From: CAYTRS01 sp964440305
GTDB lineage: Bacteria; Patescibacteriota; Minisyncoccia; Moranbacterales; JAKLHP01
NCBI GenBank assembly: GCA_964440305.1
Contig: CAYTRS010000001.1
Span: 1-64,000 of the forward strand
Length of the DNA stretch: 64,000 bases
Reading direction: 5' to 3'
In this document: positions 16,783-24,449 of the stretch, piece after piece
How the letters are laid out: each line of letters begins with the position of its first letter
Position numbering within the stretch: position 1 is the stretch's first letter
Position numbers and translations under genes: made by a program
The notes under the pieces: generated by a model
Seen by the model: the letters and a program-made list of their open reading frames with translations, nothing else
The model's database searches: none
Told to the model about the DNA's origin: nothing

Positions 16783-16881
16783 AACGACGCTAATCCGCGA
16801 ATGTATGCGAATGACACGAATGGTATTTGATTTTAAATATTTGTGGCATTCATGTGTAATTCGTAGTTTCGTATCGCTATT
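16783..16881 (+). repeat. Dispersed palindromic repeat, copy C
   Basis: The left arm contains CGAATGTATGCGAATGACAC and the right arm CATTCATGTGTAATTCG, which are roughly reverse-complementary around an AT-rich centre. The right end reads CGTATCGCTATT and touches the ATG at 16882. The same ending precedes the genes at 17532 and 19031 and lies at the 5' end of the gene at 25593. Confidence 0.75.
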
Positions 16882-17421
16882 ATGAATTTAAACGCTAAAT
16901 TTTTGGATCCGGAATCTGTTTTGAAAGAGGTGGAAATAAAGTCGGGAATCTCGGTTGCCGATTTTGGTTGCGGTTCGGGATATTTTTCTTTGGCTCTGGC
17001 GCAAAAAGTCGGGCAAGACGGAAAAGTATTTGCTTTGGATGTTCTGCCGCAATCTTTGGAATCAGTGGAAAGCCGGGCGAAAATTCAAGGAACTACCAAT
17101 ATCATCACCAAAAGGGTGAATCTGGAAAATGAGGAGGGTTCCGATCTTCCCAGAGAGAGTTTGGATTTGGTGATAATAAAAGACGTTCTGTTTCAAAATG
17201 GGAACAAGAAGGCGATTTTAAAAGAAGCTTTTCGGGTTTTGAAGCCGGGAGGCCAGGCAGTGATTGTGGAATGGAATGACGGAGAATATTCCATCGGTCC
17301 GGACAAAAAACTCCGAATTTCAATGGAAGATCTTAAAAAAGAAGTTCAGGAGCAGAATTTTTTGATTGAAAAGACTTTTTCTGCCGGAGATTTCCACTAT
17401 GGAATCGTAGCGGGAAAATAA
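16882..17421 (+). CDS. Class I SAM-dependent methyltransferase
   Basis: 179 aa. Motif I reads VADFGCGSGYFSLALA (residues about 25-40), the acidic end of beta-2 is FALDVLPQSL (about 55), and LDLVIIKDVLF (about 97) and LKEAFRVLKPGGQAVIVEW (about 116-134) complete the Rossmann methyltransferase pattern (UbiE/Methyltransf_31-like). Substrate unknown; the small size and lack of extra domains fit a small-molecule methyltransferase. It has no Shine-Dalgarno; instead repeat copy C abuts its start codon. Repeat copy D follows, so the gene is bracketed by repeats. Confidence 0.85.
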   Translation: MNLNAKFLDPESVLKEVEIKSGISVADFGCGSGYFSLALAQKVGQDGKVFALDVLPQSLESVESRAKIQGTTNIITKRVNLENEEGSDLPRESLDLVIIKDVLFQNGNKKAILKEAFRVLKPGGQAVIVEWNDGEYSIGPDKKLRISMEDLKKEVQEQNFLIEKTFSAGDFHYGIVAGK

Positions 17422-17422
17422 A

Positions 17423-17531
17423 AAAGTTAAAAATTAAAAGTAAAAAGTTTAAAGTTTAGGTATCCGAGGCGGACTTACATTCATACATTCTGGTCATTCG
17501 CATGTAAATTCGTGTCATTCGGGTCGCTACC
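17423..17531 (+). repeat. Dispersed repeat, copy D
   Basis: Combines both halves of the repeat family: A-rich aaaagttaaaaattaaaagt units, the core GGTATCCGAGGCGGACTTAC at 17459-17478, then ATTCG-rich units (GGTCATTCGCATG, ATTCGTGTCATTCGGGTCGC). It ends 2 bp before the ATG at 17532. Confidence 0.75.
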
Positions 17532-18944
17532 ATGAAAATAAAAACCATATCAATAATTGTTATTGTGGCATTCTCCTCCTTTCTTTTTTCTGGATGCTTT
17601 AAAAGCAAGGATCAGGGATACAAGGTCAATTTGGAAATCTGGGGAGCTTTTGATGACAGCGGAACTTTTTCCGAAGCTATCAATGAGTATAGGAAAATAA
17701 ATCCGTATGTCGGTGAGATAAAATACAGGAAACTAACCGTTGATTCTTACAAGAAAGAAGTTATTGACACAATGGCTTCCGGCCAGGGTCCGGATATTTT
17801 TCTGATTCACAATACCTGGCTTCCTTCTTTCAAGGACAAGACAGAGCCTTCTCCTGACTGGATAACAACGGAGCAGGAATTCAGAAATAACTTTGTTGAC
17901 GTAGCGGCGGATGATTTTCTGGATGGAGGAAAAATTTATGCCGTTCCCTTAAGCGTAGATTCACTGGCGCTTTATTACAATAAGGATTTGTTTAATGCGG
18001 CAGGAATAGTCAATCCTCCGTCGACTTGGGAAGAGTTTAATGCCGCTTCCAAAGCGCTTACCAAAATAGGTCCCAATGGGCAAATTATTCAAGCGGGAGC
18101 GGCACTCGGAACTGCCTACAATATTAATCGCTCAACTGATGTTCTGGGCCTGCTGATGTTTCAGAACGGGGTGCAAATGGCAAACAGGGATAAGTTAGAA
18201 GCAACTTTTGACAAGGCTGTTTCCGGTGCGGAAAATTTGCAATATACAAGATCGGGAGAAAACGCCTTGAATTATTATACCCAATTTGCTTCTTCGGGAG
18301 CGATGTATTGCTGGAATCCGACGATGCATTATTCCATAGACGCTTTTTATGAAAATACAGTGGCAATGATGATTAACTATTCCTGGCACTACCAAACCAT
18401 CAAAGCGAAAAATTCCAAGCTAAATTTTGCGGTTGCTCCTGTTCCCCAGCTTTCCAAAGATAACCCGATAAATTATGCGAACTATTGGGGATTTGCGGTT
18501 TCCAAAAATAAAAGTGCAAGCTTGCAGGACGACAGAAAAGAAAAATCCGCCTATGACGAAGAAACCATGAGGAAAGTTCGAATTCATGAATCATGGCAGT
18601 TTTTGAAATTCCTCACGATGAAAAACGGGGGAAAAATAACTCTGCGCAACGGAATTACCGGAAATACGAAAGATTTTCCGATTTCCATAGATCCGGCAAA
18701 AAAATATTCCGAGGAAACCGGAAAGCCGGCAGGCAGACGTGATATAATAGCAGGGCAAAAAGACAGTCCCGTTTTGGGTCCGTTTGCTTATGGGAACCTG
18801 ATAGCCAAAAGCTGGTATCAAAAAGATCCGGAAGCGACGGAGGTAATTCTGGCAGATATGATTGATTCGGTGAATAGGGGAAGATTGAGCTCTTATGAAG
18901 CGCTGAAGCTTGCGGCAAACCGGGTGACGAATTTGATGAGGTAA
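17532..18944 (+). CDS. ABC-transporter solute-binding lipoprotein (sugar-type, family 1)
   Basis: 470 aa. Lipoprotein signal peptide with lipobox LFSGC, Cys22 as the lipidation site. The mature part is a bacterial extracellular solute-binding protein family 1 (MalE/UgpB-like): VNLEIWGAFDDSG, EYRKINPYVGEIKYRKL, DTMASGQGPDIFLIHNTWLP, YAVPLSVDSLALYYNKDLFNAAGI and PPSTWEEFNAASKAL are typical. It should bind a sugar or oligosaccharide at the cell surface. No permease or ATPase for it lies in the window, so the partners are elsewhere, or the protein has a scavenging or binding role only. Repeat copies D and E flank it. Lgt and LspA, needed for its maturation, are encoded in this window. Confidence 0.9.
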   Translation: MKIKTISIIVIVAFSSFLFSGCFKSKDQGYKVNLEIWGAFDDSGTFSEAINEYRKINPYVGEIKYRKLTVDSYKKEVIDTMASGQGPDIFLIHNTWLPSFKDKTEPSPDWITTEQEFRNNFVDVAADDFLDGGKIYAVPLSVDSLALYYNKDLFNAAGIVNPPSTWEEFNAASKALTKIGPNGQIIQAGAALGTAYNINRSTDVLGLLMFQNGVQMANRDKLEATFDKAVSGAENLQYTRSGENALNYYTQFASSGAMYCWNPTMHYSIDAFYENTVAMMINYSWHYQTIKAKNSKLNFAVAPVPQLSKDNPINYANYWGFAVSKNKSASLQDDRKEKSAYDEETMRKVRIHESWQFLKFLTMKNGGKITLRNGITGNTKDFPISIDPAKKYSEETGKPAGRRDIIAGQKDSPVLGPFAYGNLIAKSWYQKDPEATEVILADMIDSVNRGRLSSYEALKLAANRVTNLMR

Positions 18945-18945
18945 A

Positions 18946-19030
18946 CAGCGACACCAATCCACGAATGCATGCGAATGCTACGAATATTTCGTGTCATTCG
19001 TGTGTAATTCGTATTATTTGCATCGCTTAT
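18946..19030 (+). repeat. Dispersed palindromic repeat, copy E
   Basis: The left arm CCACGAATGCATGCGAATGC and the right arm ATTTCGTGTCATTCGTGTG are imperfect reverse complements. The 3' end (TTGCATCGCTTAT) touches the ATG at 19031. It is the same class as copy C. Confidence 0.75.
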
Positions 19031-20038
19031 ATGAAAATAAATATAAAAATCGGTTTAATAATTTTTCTGTTTTCCTTTTTTGGTTTTGTTGAAATCAACA
19101 AAGTCAATGCGGCTGCAGGATTGGGAGATGCATGCAGCGCTTTATCTGGAGGAGTTACTTGTGATTCAGGATTGACTTGTGTTGATTGCCCATATATGAA
19201 CTGCGCTTTTCCCAAATGGTGCCAGACAGTTGCGGGATGGCCGGATTATTTTCCTAAAGATAAAAATGGACTTAAGGAATGTTCAGTCGTTGCTGATTGT
19301 GTTAGCACTTTTGATTATTTGTTGTGTATGCCTTGTGAAAAAATGAGTGCATTCGCGTGTGCATCCGGAGGATTATGTGTGAGCAGTAGTATGCCTACAG
19401 CACTATTTAATGAATACATAGAAAGAGTTTCCGAATCCGATCCTTCTGTTGATGAGGAGGGTGACGACCCTTCTGTAGACGAAGAAGATGATAGTGACGG
19501 TGCCATCACCCCAACCGCTTTTACCAACCCTCTCGATTTCTCTACCGTAGAAGGTTTCCTTGCCAGCGTCCTCAATAGCCTTAGAACCATCATCGCCATC
19601 CTCGCCATCATATTTATGATTATCGGAGGAATCCTCTATATCACCTCCGTCGGAAACGAAAAGCAGATTACCACCGCCAAACACGCCATGACCTATGCCA
19701 TGGTCGGTCTGGCCATCGGAGTAGCCGCCCCCTCCTTCCTCAAAGAAATAGCTACTATCCTTGAATGGGGCGCTACCGATGAGGAATTGACGGGAGAATT
19801 GACAAAAGCCCTCACTCTTGCCGAAATCGGCCTTAACGTCCTCAACTTCCTCCTTTCCATCGTCGGAGTGCTGGCTCTCATTATGATGGTAGTCGGAGGA
19901 ATAATGTATTTTACCGCTGCCGCCGACGAAAAACAGGTGGAAACCGCCAAAAAGATATTCAAATACGCCATCTATGGAATCACCATTTCCCTAGCTTCAC
20001 TTCTAATTGTGAAACAAATTGGGAGTTTATTGGTGTAG
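19031..20038 (+). CDS. Cys-rich protein with two tandem VirB2/TrbC-like pilin domains
   Basis: 335 aa from the ATG at 19031; a longer frame upstream would only translate repeat E. A signal peptide (about 1-28, ending in NAAAG) is followed by a domain with about 14 Cys (30-130) and an acidic linker with repeated DPSVDEE. Then come two copies of the VirB2-like hairpin, each with two helices and an EKQ.TAK loop: about 165-235 (GNEKQITTAKHAMTYAM) and 255-330 (DEKQVETAKKIFKYAIYG). The duplicated pilin region heads a type IV secretion cluster (PrgI, TraC-like, VirB4). The pilin half uses many C-ending codons (ATC, GCC, ACC, CTC), unlike its own N-terminal half. Confidence 0.8.
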   Translation: MKINIKIGLIIFLFSFFGFVEINKVNAAAGLGDACSALSGGVTCDSGLTCVDCPYMNCAFPKWCQTVAGWPDYFPKDKNGLKECSVVADCVSTFDYLLCMPCEKMSAFACASGGLCVSSSMPTALFNEYIERVSESDPSVDEEGDDPSVDEEDDSDGAITPTAFTNPLDFSTVEGFLASVLNSLRTIIAILAIIFMIIGGILYITSVGNEKQITTAKHAMTYAMVGLAIGVAAPSFLKEIATILEWGATDEELTGELTKALTLAEIGLNVLNFLLSIVGVLALIMMVVGGIMYFTAAADEKQVETAKKIFKYAIYGITISLASLLIVKQIGSLLV

Positions 20039-20094
20039 AATTATTAATTATAGTTTTGAAATTTGTAATTTGAGCTTTGAAATTTAATCTTATT

Positions 20095-20550
20095 ATGTTA
20101 TTTAATGTTCCCCAATATATTGACATAGAAGACAAGATTGTCGGTCCGCTGACTGCAAAGCAGCTTCTTTGGATGATTGGAATGGGAGGAACCCTCTTGG
20201 TTCTCTGGGCTATTTTGGAAAAAACTGCATTTTTTTTCTCCGCTATTCCGGTTATTTTAATTTTTGTCGCGCTGGCATTCTATCGGCCGCACAACCAGCC
20301 TCTGTCTAGATTTATCGGACTCGGGTTTGTTTATTTTCTGCATCCGAAAATATATTTTTGGAAAAGGGAAGCGGAAGAGCTGAAAAAGACTTCAGGAGAA
20401 GGAAAGAAAAAAGAAGCTCCGGGCGAGCAAGGCAAAAAAATATCCGCCGATGATCTGGAGGTTTTGGCAAGAACCTTGGACAGCGAAGGAAGGGAAAGGA
20501 GCGAAAGAGTGATGCAATTAATAAAAGAAAGAAGAAAAAAAAATAGTTAG
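20095..20550 (+). CDS. PrgI-family type IV secretion membrane protein
   Basis: About 151 aa from the ATG at 20095; an upstream TTG in frame at 20077 is less likely because MLFNVPQYIDIEDKIVGPLT is the usual PrgI start. Two close membrane helices (about 27-72) follow, then HNQPLSRFIGLGFVYFLHPKIYFWKR, typical of PrgI. A charged tail (about 100-151) is Lys/Glu-rich. PrgI family proteins are VirB3-like partners of the VirB4 ATPase in Gram-positive and CPR type IV systems. It lies directly upstream of the TraC-like and VirB4 genes. Confidence 0.85.
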   Translation: MLFNVPQYIDIEDKIVGPLTAKQLLWMIGMGGTLLVLWAILEKTAFFFSAIPVILIFVALAFYRPHNQPLSRFIGLGFVYFLHPKIYFWKREAEELKKTSGEGKKKEAPGEQGKKISADDLEVLARTLDSEGRERSERVMQLIKERRKKNS

Positions 20551-20623
20551 TCCACAATCATTAGCAAACATTTCACGGATAAAATTAGAAATACTGTGAA
20601 CTACTGACTGCGGACTAATAACT
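20545..20623. repeat. Imperfect palindrome between prgI and the TraC-like gene
   Basis: AGTTAGTCCACA (20545-20556) and TGCGGACTAATAACT (20609-20623) are inverted repeats, with an inner TTCAC/GTGAA pair. The left arm includes the prgI stop codon. It may form an intercistronic hairpin in the type IV secretion mRNA. Confidence 0.5.
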
Positions 20624-20627
20624 AAAT

Positions 20628-21323
20628 ATGGAATTTTTAAATCCGAAAAAAGCATCGGGAAAAAACGGAGGAGCCAGCACTCAAAAATATATTGATGTGG
20701 AAAAGGTGGAGGATGGAGCAATAGTGCTAAAAAACGGCGCCTTGCGGGCGGTCCTGCTTGTTTCCTCCATTAATTTTGATTTGAAGTCCACGGAAGAGCA
20801 GGACTCAATTATCGGCCAATATCAAGGGTTTTTGAACTCCCTGGACTTTCCGGTGGAGATTTTGATAAGCTCCAGAAAGCTTAATATTCAGCCGTACCTT
20901 GATTTTTTGGAAAGCAAAGAACGCCAGCAAACAAACGAGCTTTTGCGCCTTCAAATTTCCGAGTATCGGGGATTTATCAAAAATTTGACCGAGGTTTCGA
21001 ATATAATGTCAAAATCCTTTTATATCATCGTTCCTTTTTCTCCGATAGAAAGCAAAGAAGGGGGATTTTTTGAAAAGATTTCCTCGATTATGAATCCGAA
21101 GCAAGTGATTTCCCAAAAGAAAGAGCTCTTTGAAACCTACAAGAACCAGCTTTGGCAGAGAGTAGATCACATTTCCGAATCATTGAGCGGAATAGGGGTG
21201 AATATAGTTCCGCTTAAAACGGAAGAAGCAATAGAGCTGCTGTATAATTCATACAATCCGTCAACTTATACCAATTCAATAATCAAAAATATCCAAGACG
21301 TGGAATTAAAGAATAATTTTTAG
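20628..21323 (+). CDS. TraC-like N-terminal domain protein of the type IV system
   Basis: 231 aa, soluble. The region VEDGAIVLKNGALRAVLLVSSINFDLKSTEEQDSIIGQYQ, then LDFPVEILISSRKLNIQPYLDFLE, is the TraC-like/VirB4 N-terminal (cagE-like) domain. It lacks a P-loop. The ATPase part is encoded separately 2 bp downstream, so this looks like a VirB4-type protein split into two chains, or an extra copy of the N-terminal domain. It probably forms part of the membrane-proximal VirB4 assembly with PrgI. Confidence 0.8.
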   Translation: MEFLNPKKASGKNGGASTQKYIDVEKVEDGAIVLKNGALRAVLLVSSINFDLKSTEEQDSIIGQYQGFLNSLDFPVEILISSRKLNIQPYLDFLESKERQQTNELLRLQISEYRGFIKNLTEVSNIMSKSFYIIVPFSPIESKEGGFFEKISSIMNPKQVISQKKELFETYKNQLWQRVDHISESLSGIGVNIVPLKTEEAIELLYNSYNPSTYTNSIIKNIQDVELKNNF

Positions 21324-21325
21324 TT

Positions 21326-23143
21326 ATGTTTAAATTCGGAAAAAAAGATAAAAAAGAGACGGCAGTAGAGCTTCTTGACAGCGAAAGACTGTATCAGGAA
21401 GGCCAAGCGACGGTGAAGGATATTATTGCTCCTTCCGCGTTGCGCGTGTCAATTAATCATGTTCAGGTTGGTGAAACAGTGGCAAAAACATTTTTCGTGA
21501 TAACCTATCCAAGGTATCTTCACTCCAATTGGTTCTCGCCGATTATTAATATTGATTTTCCGATGAACATTGCAATGTTCATCCATCCGATGGATAACGG
21601 AGAAATTCTCAAAAGCCTTCGCAAAAGCGCGACTCAAGTAGAATCGCGGATTCAAATGGAAGCGGAAAGCGGAAAAATCAGGGATCCTATTTTGGAAACC
21701 GCCATCAAAGACATTGAAGACCTTCGGGACAAATTGCAGCAGGGAACGGAAAGATTTTTCCATTTCGGGCTTTATATGACTGTTTATGGGCAGAGCTTGG
21801 AGGAAGTAAATAAGATAGGCCGACAAATTGAAGCGATACTTGAAGCCCAGTTGGTTTATGTGAAAGAATCAGTTTTGAAGTCCGAACAAGGCTTTGCTTC
21901 CACTCTTCCTTTAGCCAATGATCAGCTTAATATTGCCAATAATCTTAACACCTCTCCCTTGTCTACTACTTTTCCTTTCATTTCTTCCGATCTTTCTTCC
22001 AATGAAGGAATTCTTTATGGAATAAACAGGCACAATAACAGTTTGGTTCTTTTTGACCGGTTTAAAATGGAAAACGCCAATATGGTGGTTTTTGCCAAAT
22101 CCGGAGCCGGAAAAAGCTATACGGTAAAGCTGGAAGTCTTGCGCTCCATGATGATGGGAACAGAAGTCATCATCATTGATCCGGAAAATGAATATCGTTA
22201 TTTGGCGGAAACAGTCGGAGGAACATTTATTAAAGTTTCCCTAGATTCAAAATCGCACCTCAATCCGTTCGATCTTCCGAAAATTGGAGATGAGGAAAAC
22301 CCGGAAGATGTTATCCGTAACACCATTGCCGGTCTCATCGGACTGCTCCACTTGATGCTGGGATCGGTTACCCCTGAAGAAGATTCAATTTTGGACAGAG
22401 CAATTAGAGAGACATATAACCTTCGCGACATTACCCCAGAAAGCAATTTTAAAGCCTTTACTCCCAATTCTTTTCCGACAATGACGGATCTTTATGAAGT
22501 TTTGTCCAATATGGAGGGGGCGGAATCTCTCGCCCAAAGGCTGGAAAAATATACCGAAGGAATTTTTTCCGGATTTCTCAATCATCCATCCAATGTCAAA
22601 ATTGACAGTCAAATAGTTGTTTTTAATATCAGAGATCTGGAGGAGGAGCTTCGCCCAGTGGCGATGTATATCGTTCTTCAGTTTATTTGGAATGAAATGA
22701 GATCAGAAGTGAGAAAAAGGCTAGTGGTAGTGGATGAAGCCTGGGTGATGATGCAGAATGAAGATGCCGCCTCTTTCCTTTTCGGAATTGCCAAGAGATG
22801 CCGCAAATATTATACCGGACTCACGACAATCACTCAAGACATTGCTGATTTTATGGCATCCAGATATGGAAAGCCCATAGTTACCAACTCTTCTATGCAG
22901 CTCCTTTTGCGCCAATCCCCGGCGGCGATTGACACGATCGTGGAAACTTTTTACCTTACTGACCAGGAAAAATTTCTGCTTCTGGAAAGCAATGTCGGAG
23001 AGGGAATATTTTTTGCCGGTCCCAAACACGCAGCTATCAAAGTCATTGCTTCCTATAGCGAAGACCAGGTGATTACTTCCGATCCCAGGCAACTTATGGA
23101 AATAGAAGAGGCTAAAAAAGAATTCAATGAGGAAAATGGATAA
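21326..23143 (+). CDS. virB4: VirB4/TraC-type type IV secretion ATPase
   Basis: 605 aa. Residues about 1-200 are the VirB4 N-terminal region. The P-loop is AKSGAGKSYT (Lys263), and EVIIIDPENEYRYLAETVGG follows, typical of VirB4/DUF87 ATPases. Walker B is LVVVDEAW (Asp470-Glu471), followed by RKYYTGLTTITQDIADF and the sensor-like Gln of TITQD. It energises pilus assembly and/or DNA and protein transfer at the membrane. It is preceded by PrgI and the TraC-like protein and followed after 5 bp by an unknown membrane protein. In this lineage these systems may serve DNA uptake or host contact; that is inference. Confidence 0.92.
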   Translation: MFKFGKKDKKETAVELLDSERLYQEGQATVKDIIAPSALRVSINHVQVGETVAKTFFVITYPRYLHSNWFSPIINIDFPMNIAMFIHPMDNGEILKSLRKSATQVESRIQMEAESGKIRDPILETAIKDIEDLRDKLQQGTERFFHFGLYMTVYGQSLEEVNKIGRQIEAILEAQLVYVKESVLKSEQGFASTLPLANDQLNIANNLNTSPLSTTFPFISSDLSSNEGILYGINRHNNSLVLFDRFKMENANMVVFAKSGAGKSYTVKLEVLRSMMMGTEVIIIDPENEYRYLAETVGGTFIKVSLDSKSHLNPFDLPKIGDEENPEDVIRNTIAGLIGLLHLMLGSVTPEEDSILDRAIRETYNLRDITPESNFKAFTPNSFPTMTDLYEVLSNMEGAESLAQRLEKYTEGIFSGFLNHPSNVKIDSQIVVFNIRDLEEELRPVAMYIVLQFIWNEMRSEVRKRLVVVDEAWVMMQNEDAASFLFGIAKRCRKYYTGLTTITQDIADFMASRYGKPIVTNSSMQLLLRQSPAAIDTIVETFYLTDQEKFLLLESNVGEGIFFAGPKHAAIKVIASYSEDQVITSDPRQLMEIEEAKKEFNEENG

Positions 23144-23148
23144 ACGGT

Positions 23149-23856
23149 ATGTATATTGATTCACCGGAAAAAATAAGAAAACAGAAACTAGAACTGGAAA
23201 GAAATAATCTTTCCAGTTTGTCTAATAGAAAAAAAAGAAAAGAAAATGCTGAAAGAAATAGGAATTTTGAAGCACTTGGCTTTAAGAGGAAAAAGGGAGA
23301 CTCGAAAGATTCCTATAAAGAAAATTTTCCTGAAAATCTTATTCTTAATTCCGCCAATAAAGAAAGATTGCGGATGGCAAGAGCAGAAGTGAAGCGCGGG
23401 GTTGATGAAGCGGAAAACAACTCCAATACTTACGGAGAAGCTTTAGGATCTTTGAGCAGAGCAAGCAGGGGTGGAATTGCAGCTCCGGTTGAAGCATTAA
23501 AATTGGCTCATAGCTTCCGTCAAAAAGTTAAAGATCACGATAATTCTCCATATATTGTTTTGATATTAGTTGCGGTTGCCGCCGACTTTGCCGATTTTCT
23601 ATGGATAGCGGGCGTGTTTGGAAAGCTGCTTCTTTTCTATTTTCTTTGGGGAAAAGGAACTCTTAAGGTTAAGATAATTTTGAGAGCCCTTTTATTTATT
23701 GATTGCATTCCCTTTGTTGGCTGGCTTCCATTAAGCACAATTTCCGTGCTTTATGCTTGGAGAAATTCACATAAAGAAGCGGAAGAGGCTAAAGAAAAAC
23801 TGGAAAAGATGAATAAAAAAGGAATTCCGGATGAAGAATATTCCGAAGCAGCATAG
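23149..23856 (+). CDS. Hypothetical membrane protein in the type IV secretion cluster
   Basis: 235 aa, not recognised. Residues 1-125 are very charged (Lys/Arg/Glu/Asn) with coiled-coil character and no signal peptide. Three or so membrane helices lie in about 128-205, and a Lys/Glu-rich coiled-coil tail closes the protein. It starts 5 bp after virB4, so it is surely co-transcribed. By position it could be a VirB6-like or adaptor subunit, but no VirB6 motif is visible. Many CPR genomes have small membrane proteins of unknown role here. Confidence 0.65.
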   Translation: MYIDSPEKIRKQKLELERNNLSSLSNRKKRKENAERNRNFEALGFKRKKGDSKDSYKENFPENLILNSANKERLRMARAEVKRGVDEAENNSNTYGEALGSLSRASRGGIAAPVEALKLAHSFRQKVKDHDNSPYIVLILVAVAADFADFLWIAGVFGKLLLFYFLWGKGTLKVKIILRALLFIDCIPFVGWLPLSTISVLYAWRNSHKEAEEAKEKLEKMNKKGIPDEEYSEAA

Positions 23857-23987
23857 GCAGGCATAAAGTATTATGCGAAATATAAAGGGTGCTTTATTGA
23901 ATTTAACTGGACTATACACTATACTTTATACATAATCCCTGCCCGCAATGCTTCGCTTAGCGATACAGCGGGATTGACATACAATTT

Positions 23988-24449
23988 ATGCCTTCTAAAG
24001 TATTTTCCGCGGCGACAATCGGCCTTCAAAGTGAACTTGTGGAAGTAGAGGTGGATGTTTTGGGCCAAGGACTTCATAACTTTACCATAGTCGGACTTCC
24101 CGACACTTCTATAAAAGAATCGCGCGACAGGGTTTCTTCCGCTCTCAAGAATAGCGGATTCAAGCCTCCGCATCAGTGCGGGCGAATTACGGTCAACTTG
24201 GCTCCGGCCGATCTTCCCAAATTAAGCCCGATTTATGATCTTCCTATCGCGCTGGGCTTTCTTTTGGCAACCGGACAGCTCAATTTTGACCATAAAAAAA
24301 GATGTTTCTCGGAGAACTGGCGCTGGACGGAAGAGCCCGCCCGGTGCAGGGAGTTCTGCCTATCACTCTTTTTGCCAAAAGCAAGGGCTTTGAAGAAGTT
24401 TATGTTCCTCAAGAAAATGCGGCGGAAGCCAGTGTTGTTAGGGGAATAA
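23988..24449 (+). CDS. comM: ComM/YifB-family ATPase, N-terminal frame (frameshifted gene)
   Basis: The first 104 codons give the ComM N-terminal ribosomal-S5-like/Lon-like domain: SKVFSAATIGLQSELVEVEVD, FTIVGLPDTSIKESRDRVSSALKNSGF, RITVNLAPADLPK and DLPIALGFLLATGQL. The frame then runs through an A7 tract (24294-24300) and becomes nonsense until the stop at 24449. The sequence that should follow (FLGELALDG) is in the -1 frame from 24302. One extra A, or a -1 slip on the A run, restores one continuous protein of about 509 aa. ComM is a hexameric helicase-like AAA+ protein that aids branch migration during natural transformation. Confidence 0.8.
   Translation: MPSKVFSAATIGLQSELVEVEVDVLGQGLHNFTIVGLPDTSIKESRDRVSSALKNSGFKPPHQCGRITVNLAPADLPKLSPIYDLPIALGFLLATGQLNFDHKKRCFSENWRWTEEPARCREFCLSLFLPKARALKKFMFLKKMRRKPVLLGE

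Noticed and set aside
18965..19030. Upstream ATG for the tandem pilin
   Set aside because: It lies in repeat E and precedes a proper signal peptide starting at 19031.
19403..19684. Minus-strand frame in the pilin gene with many Asp/Gly
   Set aside because: It is the complement of the C-rich codon stretch of the pilin and has no start signals.
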